DNA from: Labrys sp. WJW
GTDB taxonomy: Bacteria > Pseudomonadota > Alphaproteobacteria > Rhizobiales > Labraceae
Assembly (NCBI RefSeq): GCF_001676615.1
Contig: NZ_LYXZ01000009.1
Span: forward strand, 62,001 to 126,000
Length of the DNA stretch: 64,000 nt
Direction of reading: 5' to 3'
Shown here piece by piece: positions 1 to 10,400 of this stretch; position 1 is the first letter of the stretch; each line of letters begins with the position of its first letter. A program made the position numbers and the translations under genes. Below the pieces are notes generated by a model, which made no database searches, had not been told where the DNA came from, and saw only the letters and a program-made list of their open reading frames with translations.

Positions 1-472
1 GCCGCGCGATTCCATCGCCACCGATCCGGAGGCACGCAGCCAGCACGGGGCAGGCGGCACCTCGGCCTGGCGGCTGATCAGCATGCTGAGCCTCAATCAT
101 CTCGGATTGTCCGGCTACGGGACGCGGGATTCGGCAGCGTCGCTGCGCGAAATGCTCTCGCTTTTCGCCACGCGCGGCAGCGCAGCCATCGAACGACGCA
201 TCCAGGGCGTCATTGCCGTCGACAGCAGGCCGATCACCCGGCGCATCCGCCAGCGCACCGGCGCGGGCGTCGTACGTGGCCTGGAGGTCTCGGTTACGCT
301 GGACGAAAAGCATTTCGAAGGCAGCGGCATCTTCCTCATCGGCGCCATCCTCGATCGTTTTCTCACCGAATTCGTCGGCCTGAACAACGTGGTCGAGACC
401 GTGATCCGCTCGACCGAACGCGGCGAGATCATGCGCTGGCCGGCGCAGCTCGGGCGGCGGCAGCAGCTATGA
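1..472 (+). CDS. tssF: Type VI secretion baseplate protein TssF (3' part)
   Basis: This is the C-terminal 156 codons of TssF (ImpG/VasA), a wedge subunit of the T6SS baseplate that works with TssG, TssE and TssK in the cytoplasm. The reading frame is open from the window edge. It carries the family's typical C-terminal sequence WRLISMLSLNHL followed by a segment like 'LREMLSLF', and ends with a region rich in 'VVETVIRS'. The gene start lies outside the window. Its stop codon overlaps the tssG start (ATGA), which indicates translational coupling, and tssH follows. The order tssF-tssG-tssH is the usual T6SS order, so the rest of the T6SS is expected upstream. Confidence 0.9.
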   Translation, partial: PRDSIATDPEARSQHGAGGTSAWRLISMLSLNHLGLSGYGTRDSAASLREMLSLFATRGSAAIERRIQGVIAVDSRPITRRIRQRTGAGVVRGLEVSVTLDEKHFEGSGIFLIGAILDRFLTEFVGLNNVVETVIRSTERGEIMRWPAQLGRRQQL

Positions 473-1602
473 GCACGCCTCCCGACCTTCCGCAGGAGCG
501 TCCTCCCGAAAAGTCGATAGACTTTTCGGTCGAGAAAACGCTTCAAGGCAACGAGTTGGATAAAAAGGGCGATTCCGATAAATCGCCCTTTGCCCAGGAG
601 CAGGGAAGTCGTGATTTCCTTGATCTTCTGCGCCGCCTCGAACATCTGGCAGGCACCAAGCCGCGCATCGGCGAAAGCGCTTCCTCGGCCGAGGCCGTCG
701 CGAGGCTGAGCCAGCAGCCCCACATCGATTTTTCCGACGGCAACGTCAGCCGCGTTGCCCCTTCGCAGCAAGGTCCTGCCGAGGTGGAGAGCCGCTTCCT
801 TGGATTGCTGGGGCCGCAGGGCGCTCTACCGCTGCACACCAGCTATGAAGCGACGCACTGGGCCAATATGCGCGACGTGGCCTTCGCGCGTTTCCTCGAC
901 GTCTTCAACAATCGCTTCCAGCAATTGTTCTTCCGGGCCTGGGCCAATGCCCGGCCGGCGGTGCAGGCGGACCGGCCTGACGAAAACCAGTTCCTCACCT
1001 ATCTCGGTGCCATGATCGGCATCGGCACGCCGGCCATGCGCGGGCGCGGCCAGCTCCATGATTTCTCCAAGCTGGCGCTGGCCGGCCTGATGGCACCGGC
1101 GATCAAGAGCGCCTCGCGCATCGAGGGCATGCTCGGCTGGCTGTTCGATGCCAAGGTTGAGGTGCAGGAATTCGTTGGGGTCTGGCTGCCGCTCGAGGCG
1201 CGCGAACAGGCCGTGCTGGCGGCGGGCAGTTGTGCGCTTGGCGTCGACAGTATCATCGGCCGCTCGGCCTACAGCCTCAAGGACAAGTTCCGCATCAGGC
1301 TGGAAGTCGCCAACCTCGACGAGCTGGAGACCTTCCTGCCCGATGGCCTTCATTTCGAGCCCCTGGCCGACATCATCCGCTTCTATCTCGGTGAGACCTT
1401 CATCTACGACGTCGAATTCGGCCTGGCGGAAAGCAAGACCAAACCCGCTCAGCTCGGCGGTTTCGGCCGTCTTGGATGGACCTGCTGGATGGGCAGGAAG
1501 GGCGCCACCGATCCCGCATCCGATCGCATGCGCTGGGACTGCCATTTCCATCCCGCCGAGATCCGCGCCGAGCGGCGTCGCAAACCGAAAAAAGGGTCGT
1601 AG
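469..1602 (+). CDS. tssG: Type VI secretion baseplate protein TssG
   Basis: TssG (ImpH/VasB) is the partner of TssF in the baseplate wedge. The product is 377 residues, near the usual 330-370 plus an N-terminal extension. The conserved core starts near residue 45 with 'RDFLDLLRRLEH'; then come 'GPQGALPLHTSYEATH' and 'RFLDVFNNRFQQLFFRAW', both family hallmarks. Residues of roughly 10-43 are encoded by a palindromic repeat element (498-597) that also occurs between genes at 14390-14489, so this stretch looks inserted rather than ancestral. The start codon overlaps the tssF stop (ATGA), which leaves little doubt about the start. tssH begins two bases after the stop. Confidence 0.93.
   Translation: MSTPPDLPQERPPEKSIDFSVEKTLQGNELDKKGDSDKSPFAQEQGSRDFLDLLRRLEHLAGTKPRIGESASSAEAVARLSQQPHIDFSDGNVSRVAPSQQGPAEVESRFLGLLGPQGALPLHTSYEATHWANMRDVAFARFLDVFNNRFQQLFFRAWANARPAVQADRPDENQFLTYLGAMIGIGTPAMRGRGQLHDFSKLALAGLMAPAIKSASRIEGMLGWLFDAKVEVQEFVGVWLPLEAREQAVLAAGSCALGVDSIIGRSAYSLKDKFRIRLEVANLDELETFLPDGLHFEPLADIIRFYLGETFIYDVEFGLAESKTKPAQLGGFGRLGWTCWMGRKGATDPASDRMRWDCHFHPAEIRAERRRKPKKGS
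498..597 (+). repeat. Palindromic element, in-frame copy inside tssG
   Basis: This is a 100-bp element with two dyads. The first is GAAAAGTC (508-515), spacer GATA, GACTTTTC (520-527). The second has 11-bp perfect arms, AAAGGGCGATT (564-574) and AATCGCCCTTT (581-591). It aligns without gaps over its whole length to 14390-14489, where the same two dyads occur between genes. Here it is read through in frame and adds about 33 charged residues (including EKSIDFSVEKTLQ) before the conserved TssG core. No target duplication was recognised. Confidence 0.8.
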
Positions 1603-1604
1603 CC

Positions 1605-4238
1605 ATGGCCGATGTCAGCCTCGAAGTCCTCACCGGCAAGCTCAATCCGCTCGGCTATGACAGCTTCATGCAGGCCTTCCGCCTGGCGCAGGGGGCGGGC
1701 AACCGCAATCTGGAGCTGGCGCATTGGCTGCAGGCGGTGCTGCAGGCCGACCGCAGCGACCTGGCCCTGACGATCACTCATTTCAAGCTCGATGCCGGCC
1801 GGCTCTCGGCCGATCTCAGTGCCGTCACCGCCGGCTTTGCCATGAACAAGACCGAGCTGCCGGGCTTCTCCGACGATATTTTCGACGCACTCAGCCAGGG
1901 CTGGAACTATGCCACCCTGATGTTCGGCGAAACCCAGGTGCGCACCGGACATGTGCTCACCGCCATCCTGAAGGAACCGCGCCTGGCGCGCACGCTCAAT
2001 GGCCTGTCCAAGCAGTTCCGCCTGATCGACGTGGAGCAGCTCACCAACGAGCATCGCAAGATCTGGCGGCAGTCGGCCGAAGAGAACATGCGCCCGATGG
2101 ATGGTTCGGGTCCGGTTGCCAAGGGGACGGGCGGCGAGGCCGGTCCTGCCGCCAAGGGCACCTCTGCGCTCGATCGCTACGCCGTCGACCTCACCGAGCG
2201 TGCCGCCGGCGGCACGATGGATCCCATCGTCGGCCGTGACGAGGAGATCCGCCAAGTCGTCGATGTGCTGATGCGCCGGCGGCAGAACAATCCCATCCTC
2301 ACTGGCGAAGCCGGTGTCGGCAAGACGGCGGTAGTCGAAGGCTTTGCCCAGCGCATCGCGGCCGGCGACGTGCCGCCTCCGCTCAAGGGCAACAAGCTCT
2401 ACGCACTCGATATCGGCCTGATGCAGGCCGGGGCCTCGATGAAGGGCGAGTTCGAGCAGCGCCTGCGCTCGGTGATCGACCAGGTCCAGGCCTCGGCGAT
2501 ACCGATCATCCTGTTCATCGACGAGGCGCATACGCTGATCGGCGCCGGCGGTGCGGCCGGCACGGGTGACGCCGCCAACCTGCTCAAGCCTGCGCTCGCC
2601 CGGGGCACCTTGAGGACGATCGCGGCGACGACCTGGTCGGAATACCGCCAGCACATCGAGAAGGATCCGGCGCTGACCCGCCGTTTTCAGCCGATCAATG
2701 TCGGCGAGCCCGGCATCGAGCAATGCTGCAACATGATGCGTGGCCTGCTGGCGCCGATGGAAAAGCACCACAACGTCCATATCTCGGAAGCCGCCGTGGT
2801 CGCCGCCGTCAAGCTGTCGAGCCGCTACATTCCATCGCGCCAGCTGCCGGACAAGGCGGTCAGCCTGCTCGATACCGCTGCCGCGCGCGTGGCGGTGTCG
2901 CAGAACGCCACGCCGGCTGCTGTCGAGGATGTACGCGTCGCCATTGAGGCCAGTGAGCGTGAACTGAAGGCCCTGGAGCGTGAGCGCGATGTCGGCAACG
3001 CCGACGAGAAGCGCATCGGCGAGGTGACGGAGACTATCGCCGCCGCCAGGGACAAGCTGGCGGCGCTGGAGAAGGCCTGGGGCGAGGAGAAGGCCATCGT
3101 CGCCGAGCTGATGGCCGCGCGCCGGGACATCGCCGAGGGCGGCGAGGGTGCCGATGCTGCCCGCGGCAAGCTCGCCAGTATCATGGCGGACCTCGCCGCC
3201 ATCGATCCCGAAAAGCGCATGGTCTATCCCTATGTCGACGAGCAGCCCGTGGCCTCGGTGGTGTCGGACTGGACCGGCATTCCGGTCGGCCGCATGGTCA
3301 AGGACGAGGTCGAGACCATCCTCAATCTCGGCGACATCCTGGCCAGGCGCGTGGTCGGCCAGGACCACGGCCTGAAGATGATCGCCCGGCGCATCCAGAC
3401 CAACCGCGCCAAGCTCGACAATCCCGACAAGCCCATCGGCGTCTTCATGCTTGCCGGCCCCTCCGGCGTTGGCAAGACGGAGACGGCGCTGGCGCTTGCC
3501 GAGGCGCTTTACGGCGGCGAGCAGAACATGATCACCATCAACATGTCGGAATTCCAGGAGGCGCATACGGTCTCCACCCTGAAGGGGGCGCCGCCCGGCT
3601 ATGTCGGTTATGGCGAGGGCGGCCGGCTCACCGAGGCCGTGCGCCGCCGGCCCTATAGCGTGGTGCTGCTCGACGAGGTGGAAAAGGCCCATCCCGACGT
3701 GCATGAGATCTTCTTCCAGGTCTTCGACAAGGGCGTGATGGAGGACGGTTCGGGCCGGCGCATCGATTTCAGGAACACGCTGATCATCCTCACCACCAAT
3801 GCCGGCACCGACATGATCATGGCGGCTGCGGCCCGTGGCGCCGAGAAGCCCGAGCCTGAGGCGCTCGCGGTCGACCTGAAGCCGCATCTCCTCGATGTCT
3901 TCCCGCCGGCCCTGCTCGGGCGCATCGTCACCATCCCCTATTACCCGCTGTCCGGCGACATGCTGGGCGCCATCGTACGCCTGCAGCTCGATCGCATCGG
4001 CAAGCGCATCCGCGACAATCACGGCGCCAGGTTCAGCTATGACGATGCCGTGGTCGAGAAGATCGTCTCCCAGTGCAACGACCCCGATTCCGGCGGGCGC
4101 ATGGTCGACAACATCGTCACCAACACGCTGTTGCCGGCGCTGTCCCAGCAGATTCTCGGCAAGGCGATTGCTGGAACGCAGATCGAGGAGGCGAGGGTGG
4201 AAGTGGAGAGCGGGGAGTTCTCTTATGCAGTGCGTTAA
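1605..4238 (+). CDS. tssH: Type VI secretion AAA+ ATPase TssH (ClpV)
   Basis: ClpV is the hexameric unfoldase that disassembles the contracted TssB/TssC sheath so it can be reused. The product is 877 residues, normal for the family. It has an N-terminal Clp_N-type domain (about 1-160), a first AAA+ module with Walker A GEAGVGKT near residue 234 and Walker B 'ILFIDEAH' near 300, a coiled middle domain (about 410-520) and a second AAA+ module with Walker A GPSGVGKT near 618 and Walker B '[14 protein letters not shown]' near 685. The C-terminal ClpB D2-small domain follows. The frame is open further upstream, but the ATG at 1605 is two bases after the tssG stop and gives the family N-terminus (MADVSLEVL), so it is preferred. 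Confidence 0.95.
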   Translation: MADVSLEVLTGKLNPLGYDSFMQAFRLAQGAGNRNLELAHWLQAVLQADRSDLALTITHFKLDAGRLSADLSAVTAGFAMNKTELPGFSDDIFDALSQGWNYATLMFGETQVRTGHVLTAILKEPRLARTLNGLSKQFRLIDVEQLTNEHRKIWRQSAEENMRPMDGSGPVAKGTGGEAGPAAKGTSALDRYAVDLTERAAGGTMDPIVGRDEEIRQVVDVLMRRRQNNPILTGEAGVGKTAVVEGFAQRIAAGDVPPPLKGNKLYALDIGLMQAGASMKGEFEQRLRSVIDQVQASAIPIILFIDEAHTLIGAGGAAGTGDAANLLKPALARGTLRTIAATTWSEYRQHIEKDPALTRRFQPINVGEPGIEQCCNMMRGLLAPMEKHHNVHISEAAVVAAVKLSSRYIPSRQLPDKAVSLLDTAAARVAVSQNATPAAVEDVRVAIEASERELKALERERDVGNADEKRIGEVTETIAAARDKLAALEKAWGEEKAIVAELMAARRDIAEGGEGADAARGKLASIMADLAAIDPEKRMVYPYVDEQPVASVVSDWTGIPVGRMVKDEVETILNLGDILARRVVGQDHGLKMIARRIQTNRAKLDNPDKPIGVFMLAGPSGVGKTETALALAEALYGGEQNMITINMSEFQEAHTVSTLKGAPPGYVGYGEGGRLTEAVRRRPYSVVLLDEVEKAHPDVHEIFFQVFDKGVMEDGSGRRIDFRNTLIILTTNAGTDMIMAAAARGAEKPEPEALAVDLKPHLLDVFPPALLGRIVTIPYYPLSGDMLGAIVRLQLDRIGKRIRDNHGARFSYDDAVVEKIVSQCNDPDSGGRMVDNIVTNTLLPALSQQILGKAIAGTQIEEARVEVESGEFSYAVR

Positions 4239-4334
4239 TCGGCGGGTCTCTGCCACCTAAGAATCCTCAGCCAGACCAGCGATGCACCAGGCCGGTCGGA
4301 TACAGGCACCTCTAGAGAAGTCCAGGAGGAGGCG

Positions 4335-5414
4335 ATGGCATTACAGTCGAAAAGCTTCGGTGGCGACAGCAGGCTTGAGGCGGCGGCGGTTTCCGATCCG
4401 GCCCATATCCTGCGCGGTGCGTCGGGCGAGCACGTATCCAAGGTTCAGCGTGCCCTCATGCAGTTGTTCGATGAGGCAAATATCGAACGTGCCGAACTGA
4501 GCGATGCCAAATATGGCGAGACCACCGAGAAGACGGTGAAGGCCTACAAATCGCGCAAGGGCAAGGAAGTCATCAACCACACCTATCAACAAAGCCCGGA
4601 TGCCATCGTTGGCAAGATGACGATGGCAAAGATCGACGGCGAACTCGTTGAAAAGGAAAAGGACGATCCGGACTATTTCTTCTTCAAGGACGACCAGAAG
4701 GCGTTGGTCAAGGACGATATTGCCCGAGCCAAGGTCATGGTAGCCAACGTGGTCGCGAGGCTTCGTCTGGTTGGCGGGATAGGCAAGGACGGTGGCTTGG
4801 TTATCATGCCGCGCAACTACCTTTACTATGAGACGAAATTAAAGATACTCAACGTCTTCCACATCAACTCTTTCCGGGAAGACGATTTGCCCGCGCCAGC
4901 GGATGTCGTGCAACGACTGACCCGGGAATTCTCAGGCTTCAAGGGGCTGCCGGAGCAGGCCGGCGATATCTCCGATCAGCTCAGTTTCTCCATCCTGTTG
5001 GAGAATTACGCCAACCTGCAGGCAAGCCTGGACCGCCCGTTCAGACGCGAATTCTACACGATGGGAACCTTTCGCGGTTCGCCCCTGAGCTTCTTTGCCG
5101 CCTTTGTCGATGCGCGCAATCCAAAGGACGAGACCGTCCGCTTCACACGCCACTATTTCGACGAGCAGATCATGCCAACGCAGGATGATAGGGCAGTGAC
5201 CGTGGCTCACGAGCGTTGCCATACGATCTTTCGCGCAAACGGGCATCCAGGTACGGGGGACAATCCCTTCTGCGTGACGCCCCATCTGGGCGATCCAAAC
5301 GTGACCTCCTCGGAGGAAGCCCTGATGAACCCCTATTGCTACGAATGGTTCATCGTCGCGATGCAACCCGCTTATCTGCCCAGGCAGAATCGAAACAACG
5401 GCTGTGGCACCTGA
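4335..5414 (+). CDS. Peptidoglycan-binding / HExxH protein, candidate T6SS effector
   Basis: The protein has 359 residues and no signal peptide or membrane segment. The N-terminal part (about 25-100) resembles a PG_binding_1 domain ('RGASGEHVSKVQRALMQL', then a YGETTEKTVKAY segment). The C-terminal part has an HExxH motif, HERCH at residues 292-296, preceded by 'DRAVTVA' and followed about 35-40 residues later by 'SSEEALMNPYCYEWF', where an acidic or His zinc ligand could lie. This suggests a zinc hydrolase. A strong ribosome-binding site (AGGAGGAGG) precedes the ATG. It follows tssH by 96 bp on the same strand, and a wall-targeting cargo without a secretion signal there is typical of T6SS effectors. 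The effector role is inference. No immunity gene was recognised beside it. Confidence 0.6.
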   Translation: MALQSKSFGGDSRLEAAAVSDPAHILRGASGEHVSKVQRALMQLFDEANIERAELSDAKYGETTEKTVKAYKSRKGKEVINHTYQQSPDAIVGKMTMAKIDGELVEKEKDDPDYFFFKDDQKALVKDDIARAKVMVANVVARLRLVGGIGKDGGLVIMPRNYLYYETKLKILNVFHINSFREDDLPAPADVVQRLTREFSGFKGLPEQAGDISDQLSFSILLENYANLQASLDRPFRREFYTMGTFRGSPLSFFAAFVDARNPKDETVRFTRHYFDEQIMPTQDDRAVTVAHERCHTIFRANGHPGTGDNPFCVTPHLGDPNVTSSEEALMNPYCYEWFIVAMQPAYLPRQNRNNGCGT

Positions 5415-5630
5415 TGGCCGCTTGGTACCGCCACAGTTCGACATGATGGCGATATGGCCTGGAATTCGTAAGGCGTCCTGCGCGACACCGACCACGCCGC
5501 CGCCATCCCTTATTCGCAGGATGTGCTGTTGGTGCCGTGGAGAGTAAGATCAGAAGTAGATAGATATATTCAAGTGCGCATAGTTGAACTGGAAGTATTT
5601 TTTCAGTCCATCGAAGGCAGAGGGGGCGAT

Positions 5631-6470
5631 GTGACACCAAAAGAATATCTGGATCGATACACCTATCTGAAGTTCTACAGCCCGCTCAACAATGAGCTGA
5701 TCTCGGCTGGTATCAGCATGTACGGTTCGGGCTGGGACTTCCGAAACGGCAAGGCCGGCACCGGCCAGGTGATGCAGCGCGAGCATGCCGCCTTCACGGC
5801 GGCGCTCCGGATGGCCCACCATGGCAATGTCAACAAGCCGTGCGGGACCAAGTTCTTCTTCGACCAGCAGCCGCTCGGCCTGATCCAGCCGACCGAGGAC
5901 TTCTACGCCACCACCTTCATCCAGGCCTTTGTCGGCAAGGGCAGCCCCGACGAGATCATCGACACGCTCCGCCTCGCTTATGCGATCGGCCGTATCGGCA
6001 CTGGCAAGGATGTTGCGGGACAGCCCTGCGCCCGGGCGACGGCCCAGGCCTATGCGACGGATTTCATCACGCTCGACTGCAATGGGCTGGTCGGCAACTA
6101 TTATGGCGGCAGCCCCTCGGCCTCCATCGATGCCTATGCCTCGACCGCCCGGCGTCGGACCAGGATCGAGGATATCCAGCAGGGCGATGTGGTCGTCACC
6201 CATTGTGCTGCCTCACCCTATGAGCATATCGCCCTGATCGACTCCTGCACCGTCAGTGGTTCGACAGCGAACATCCAGCTGGTCGAATGGGGCTGGTATG
6301 GCGGCGAGGAAGTCCACTATTCGAAGGAGGCGAAGGCCTATTCCATCGTCCAGGGGCCGGAAAAGGCCTATGGCATCGGCTGGGCAGCCAGAAGCAACGT
6401 CAAGCCGGTTGATTCCTTCAGATACATCTTCAAGCGCCCGAATGATGAAGAGCCGCACGGATGGTCCTGA
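5631..6470 (+). CDS. NlpC/P60- or CHAP-like amidase, candidate T6SS effector
   Basis: The predicted product has 279 residues and no signal peptide. A Cys-His pair typical of papain-like wall amidases is visible: 'LDCNGLVGNYYG' with Cys150, and 'YEHIALID' with His199, then a third polar position around 'LVEWGWYGG' (about 216-222). The region 'QQGDVVVTH' before the His also fits NlpC/P60 folds. The frame is open back to an ATG at 5523, but that stretch is AT-rich and reads poorly; GTG at 5631 has AGAGGGGG seven bases upstream and is chosen. The gene lies between two peptidoglycan-binding proteins downstream of clpV, so it could cleave peptide cross-links as a Tae-like toxin. That role is inferred. 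Confidence 0.55.
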   Translation: MTPKEYLDRYTYLKFYSPLNNELISAGISMYGSGWDFRNGKAGTGQVMQREHAAFTAALRMAHHGNVNKPCGTKFFFDQQPLGLIQPTEDFYATTFIQAFVGKGSPDEIIDTLRLAYAIGRIGTGKDVAGQPCARATAQAYATDFITLDCNGLVGNYYGGSPSASIDAYASTARRRTRIEDIQQGDVVVTHCAASPYEHIALIDSCTVSGSTANIQLVEWGWYGGEEVHYSKEAKAYSIVQGPEKAYGIGWAARSNVKPVDSFRYIFKRPNDEEPHGWS

Positions 6471-6549
6471 TCTGCCATGTCGAAGACCTGGATAGTGCTT
6501 GGAATTGTTCGGAAACATCGTCAAGCAGACAGCGAGAAGGAAAGCCATC

Positions 6550-7386
6550 ATGGCTTTGACATCAGTTCGTTTCAAGAATGAACCCTCTCTGCAGCGCATC
6601 GAGGCCGGCAACGATGTCCTGCTGCGCGGCATGTCCGGCCGTCATGTCCATCTCCTGCAGATGGCCTTGATCGATCTCGGCTTCGCCATGCCGGTTTCGA
6701 CCCAGAGCCAGGATTACAGCCCCGATGGCGTCTATGGCATTGAGACGGAGACGGTGGTGAAGGCGTTCCAGCGGCGCAACCCCCCTCTCGCTGACGATGG
6801 CAAGCTGGGACAGGCGACGATCCGGGAGATCGACAAGCAGATCGGCGGCTTCAAGCATCGCGTGCGGGTGCATTTCCGCTCGTTGGCCCTGAGCGACGTG
6901 CCGTTCGAGCGCATCCTGTCGAGCGCCCAGGCTGTCTATGCCCAATATGGCATCGAGATCTTCTTCGCTTCCGGCGAGTCGCTCGGCCTGACGCCGGAGG
7001 AAGAAAACCGCTTCAACGTGGTGGGCCAGAACTGTACCTGGCAGATGGATTCGGGTGAGTTCGCGGAACTTCACGCGCTCGGAACCCCCGTCCCCAACAA
7101 TGATGTGAAGCTGTTCTTCGTCAACCGGTTCCAGGAGAACAACGTATTGGGCTGCGGCGGCCATGCCACCGGCAAGCCGGCCTGCGCCGTCACGCATGAT
7201 TGCTCGCGCTGGGATCCGGCGCACGAGATCGGGCATGTGATGCTGACGAGTTCCTTCGCGCCGGTACATTCGGGCAGTACGCGCAACCTGATGTTCGCAA
7301 CATCGAGCAACGGGGCGACGCCATTGGCGCTGACCGAAAAACAGCTGAAGCAAATCCGCAGCTCGCCGGTCTGCCGCGCGGTGTGA
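6550..7386 (+). CDS. Peptidoglycan-binding zinc metallopeptidase-like protein
   Basis: The protein has 278 residues and no signal peptide. A PG_binding_1 domain occupies about residues 25-100 ('GMSGRHVHLLQMALIDLGF', then 'YGIETETVVKAFQRRN'). The C-terminal catalytic region has HEIGH (225-229), a third His at 240 ('APVH') and 'NLMF' soon after, resembling the Met-turn of metzincin-like peptidases. It shares its N-terminal layout with the gene at 4335, so the two are likely related in use. An ATG at 6499 is also in frame, but 6550 has GAGAAGGAAA just upstream and gives the expected start. It sits at the end of the T6SS-linked row. Delivery by the T6SS is inference; the metallopeptidase motif is seen directly. 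Confidence 0.6.
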   Translation: MALTSVRFKNEPSLQRIEAGNDVLLRGMSGRHVHLLQMALIDLGFAMPVSTQSQDYSPDGVYGIETETVVKAFQRRNPPLADDGKLGQATIREIDKQIGGFKHRVRVHFRSLALSDVPFERILSSAQAVYAQYGIEIFFASGESLGLTPEEENRFNVVGQNCTWQMDSGEFAELHALGTPVPNNDVKLFFVNRFQENNVLGCGGHATGKPACAVTHDCSRWDPAHEIGHVMLTSSFAPVHSGSTRNLMFATSSNGATPLALTEKQLKQIRSSPVCRAV

Positions 7387-7463
7387 TGCGAGCGGGGCGG
7401 AGCGGCATCGAGCGGCCAAGAAGCTGACTTTTGGACAAGGATGGCCGCGCTCCCAGGCGTAAT

Positions 7464-10400
7464 TCAGGAAGACGTCGGCTCGCGTTGCAGCAAGCGGGTG
7501 AGGCGTTCCTCGGCAAGAATCAGCCGCCTTACCTGGTCGCGCATCACCACGAGCGCGACTGAGGGCAGTTCGGCAATGAGATTGAGGAAGATGTCCTTTT
7601 CGATCTTCAGGGCCGTGATTTCGGTGGCCGCCACGATGGTGGCCGAACGAGGCGCGCCGCTGATCAGACCCATCTCGCCGATGATGGAATGGCGCTCGGT
7701 ACTGGAAAGGTGGAGCCTTTCGTCCGCCAGTTCCATGAAGGCATCGGCGGTTCCCGAGAGGATGATATAGGCCGCATCGGCTATGTCTCCCTGACGGAAC
7801 AGGACCTGGTCCTTTTCGAAAGAGATGCGTTCGCAGGTGAAGGCGATCAGCTTCAGGCGCGGCGTGTCGAGAGCCGCGAACATCGGCACGTCGCGCAGGG
7901 CCTGGATCTCGGCCAGTTCCTCGATCGGCGTCTCCGATCCTGCTTCCTCGACGGTCGAAGGCGCGGAGGGTTTCGACACCGATTCAATGCGGTTGCCGCG
8001 GGTGGTGACCACGATATCGAACGAGTCGCGCACCGTGGTATCGCGCATGGCGACGATGAGCGTGCGGCCCGCCATGCGCCGCTTTGCCACCTCCAGGATG
8101 GTGGCGCGCTCGCCCTCGGGAAACATCAGGTCGAGCTGGTCGAGGATGAGAATTTTCGGGCGCTTGATGAGGCAGCGGGCCAGGGCCAGGGCGCATCGAT
8201 GGGTCGCAGACAGCAAGCGCCCGCCAGGACCGGCCTTCTGGTCGAGGCCGAGTTGATAGATGACCGGCTCGAGACCGCAATCCTGTACGACCTTGCGCAA
8301 CGTGACCATGACCCGTTCCTCAGCGTGTGCCATGGCATGGTCGATACGCCCGAACAGGAGGTTGTCGCGTAGCGGCGCGGCGGGACACAGCCGGTCGGGA
8401 GCATGGAATTCCAGCATCCGGGCGAACCGGGCGGGATCGAGCGCCATGATCCGTCCGCGGGCTCGCACGATCTCCTCGGTGAGCGCGCCCGTCAGCAGTC
8501 CGAGCCGATGGCGGGTCTCGACATAGTGGAGTGCCAGCAGGAGCAGGGATCGGCATTCCGGATGAGCGAGTGCGCCGGTGCCGCGGGTACCGGCGCGGGA
8601 AGCAATCTCGGCAAAGCGCGGCAGGTCGCTCGAGGAGATGAAGGAGAAACGCTCGAACACGGCGTGATCGCTGGAGATCTGCGAGAAGATTTCCACCATG
8701 GTTGCGGCGACCTTCAGTCCCAAGGCGATGAGACTGTCGTCGAGCCCTCCTTCAGCGAGCAACGCGGCAATTTCCGTATCCTCGATCAGTGTCTCGATGG
8801 CACCCTCGGCGACCGGGACGCCGAAGAACAGATTCTCGCCGATGGTGGCGTAGCGGTTGAAGCGGGCCGGATCGAAAGGCTCGATTAGGTCTGCCAGATG
8901 GGTTTCCTCGAGTTCCTGGACGAGGCGTCGGCGGCAGTCGATGAGGCGTTGGGCGAGATCATGATCGGGTTCGGCGTCGAATTTCCGCGAGAGCCCGAAG
9001 CCGTAGATGGCGTCCGCCAGGCCGATCTCGCGCAGCAGGGTGACGATCATGTCGTCGAGTTCCCCGGCATTGGCGGCACCGGCCCTGCGCAAATCGAGGG
9101 ATGGGGCTGCAATTTCCGCTTCCCCATGGGTGCCAGGTCCATGGCCGGGGTGATGGCTTCCTGGATCGGCCAGCGGCGGATCTTGCTCCACGGGCGGACT
9201 GCGCAGGCTGTAGACGATGTTCTCGCGAAGCGAACGCCCGAAAACGGCGCAGTCGGGGCCGAGATATCCAAGGCTCTCCCCGACCCAGCCCGGAGAGAAG
9301 GCAGCGAGATCCTGCCCGGCAAGGCGTACCCTGCCGTCGAATTCCGTCAGGCGCCGTGCGAGAAGCTGGGCCAGGGTGACGAAGCCTTCGCCTCGTGATC
9401 CGGTCAGCAGGACATGCGCACCCAGGGGCAAGACCAGATTGGCATTGTCGAGCAGGACGTCGCCGCTCGGCGCGCGTACTCTCAATGCTTCGATCGCGAT
9501 GGCACTGCCGGCAGCCAGGTCCGGTGCCTCGCCGGCGAACTCGGGCAATTCGGCCAGGGAGAACTGTTCCAGGATCTGCTCATATTTGACCTCGACATCC
9601 TGGCGCTGCTGGTCCCAGTCGATCAGTTCCTTGATGGGCGGCGGCAGGTCGCGATAGGCGGCGATCACCGCCACGAGCTGGCCGATGTCGAGGGAGCCGC
9701 GCAGGGCGAAATACCCTCCCAGCGCGTAGAACAGGAAGGGCGTCACCTGTGCCAGCACGGAATTGATGAATTTCACCATGAACTTTCGGCCGTAGAGCCG
9801 ATAACGGATCCAGAACAGTTCATCGAGCAGGCCGGAGATCTTCTGCCGTTCATAGGCAGCCGTGCCGTGATTGCTGACCTCTCCTATGCCGTCGACGATC
9901 TCGCCGATATGACCGGCAAGCGAGCGCGAACGTGCCTGGCGCTGGCGGCCGAGCCTGAGCTGCTCGCGCCGCAGACGCGGGATGACCGCACCCTGCACCA
10001 GCACCATCGCAGCAGCCAGGAGGCCGAGAAGGGGGCTTTGCAAAAGGATGAAGCCGAGGGCGGTGAGCGCCTGGCTGCCGAGGAAGGCAGGCTGGATATA
10101 GGCATCGCCGACGAAGCCGCCGATGGGCTCGACCTCGTCGCGGATGATGGTGGCGACTTCGGCCGAGCGGACATTGCGCACCGCCTCCGGCCGGAAGCGC
10201 AGCAGCAGGTTGAAGAGATCGAGACGCAGGCGCCGCAGCAGGTCCTCGCCGAGCTTGCCCTTCTGCATGTTGATGACATAGCGAAAGGCACCGTTGATCA
10301 GCACCAGCAGCATGAACACACAACTCAGCACCATCAGATAGGCGATGCGGGAGAACGTCATGCCGGGATAGTGCAGGGTGCCGCCTCCCAGGAAGGCCGG

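Noticed and set aside
1449-4256. Long open frame on the minus strand over clpV
   Set aside because: It is the antisense shadow of the strongly conserved ClpV gene, has no recognisable domain and reflects GC-rich codon structure.
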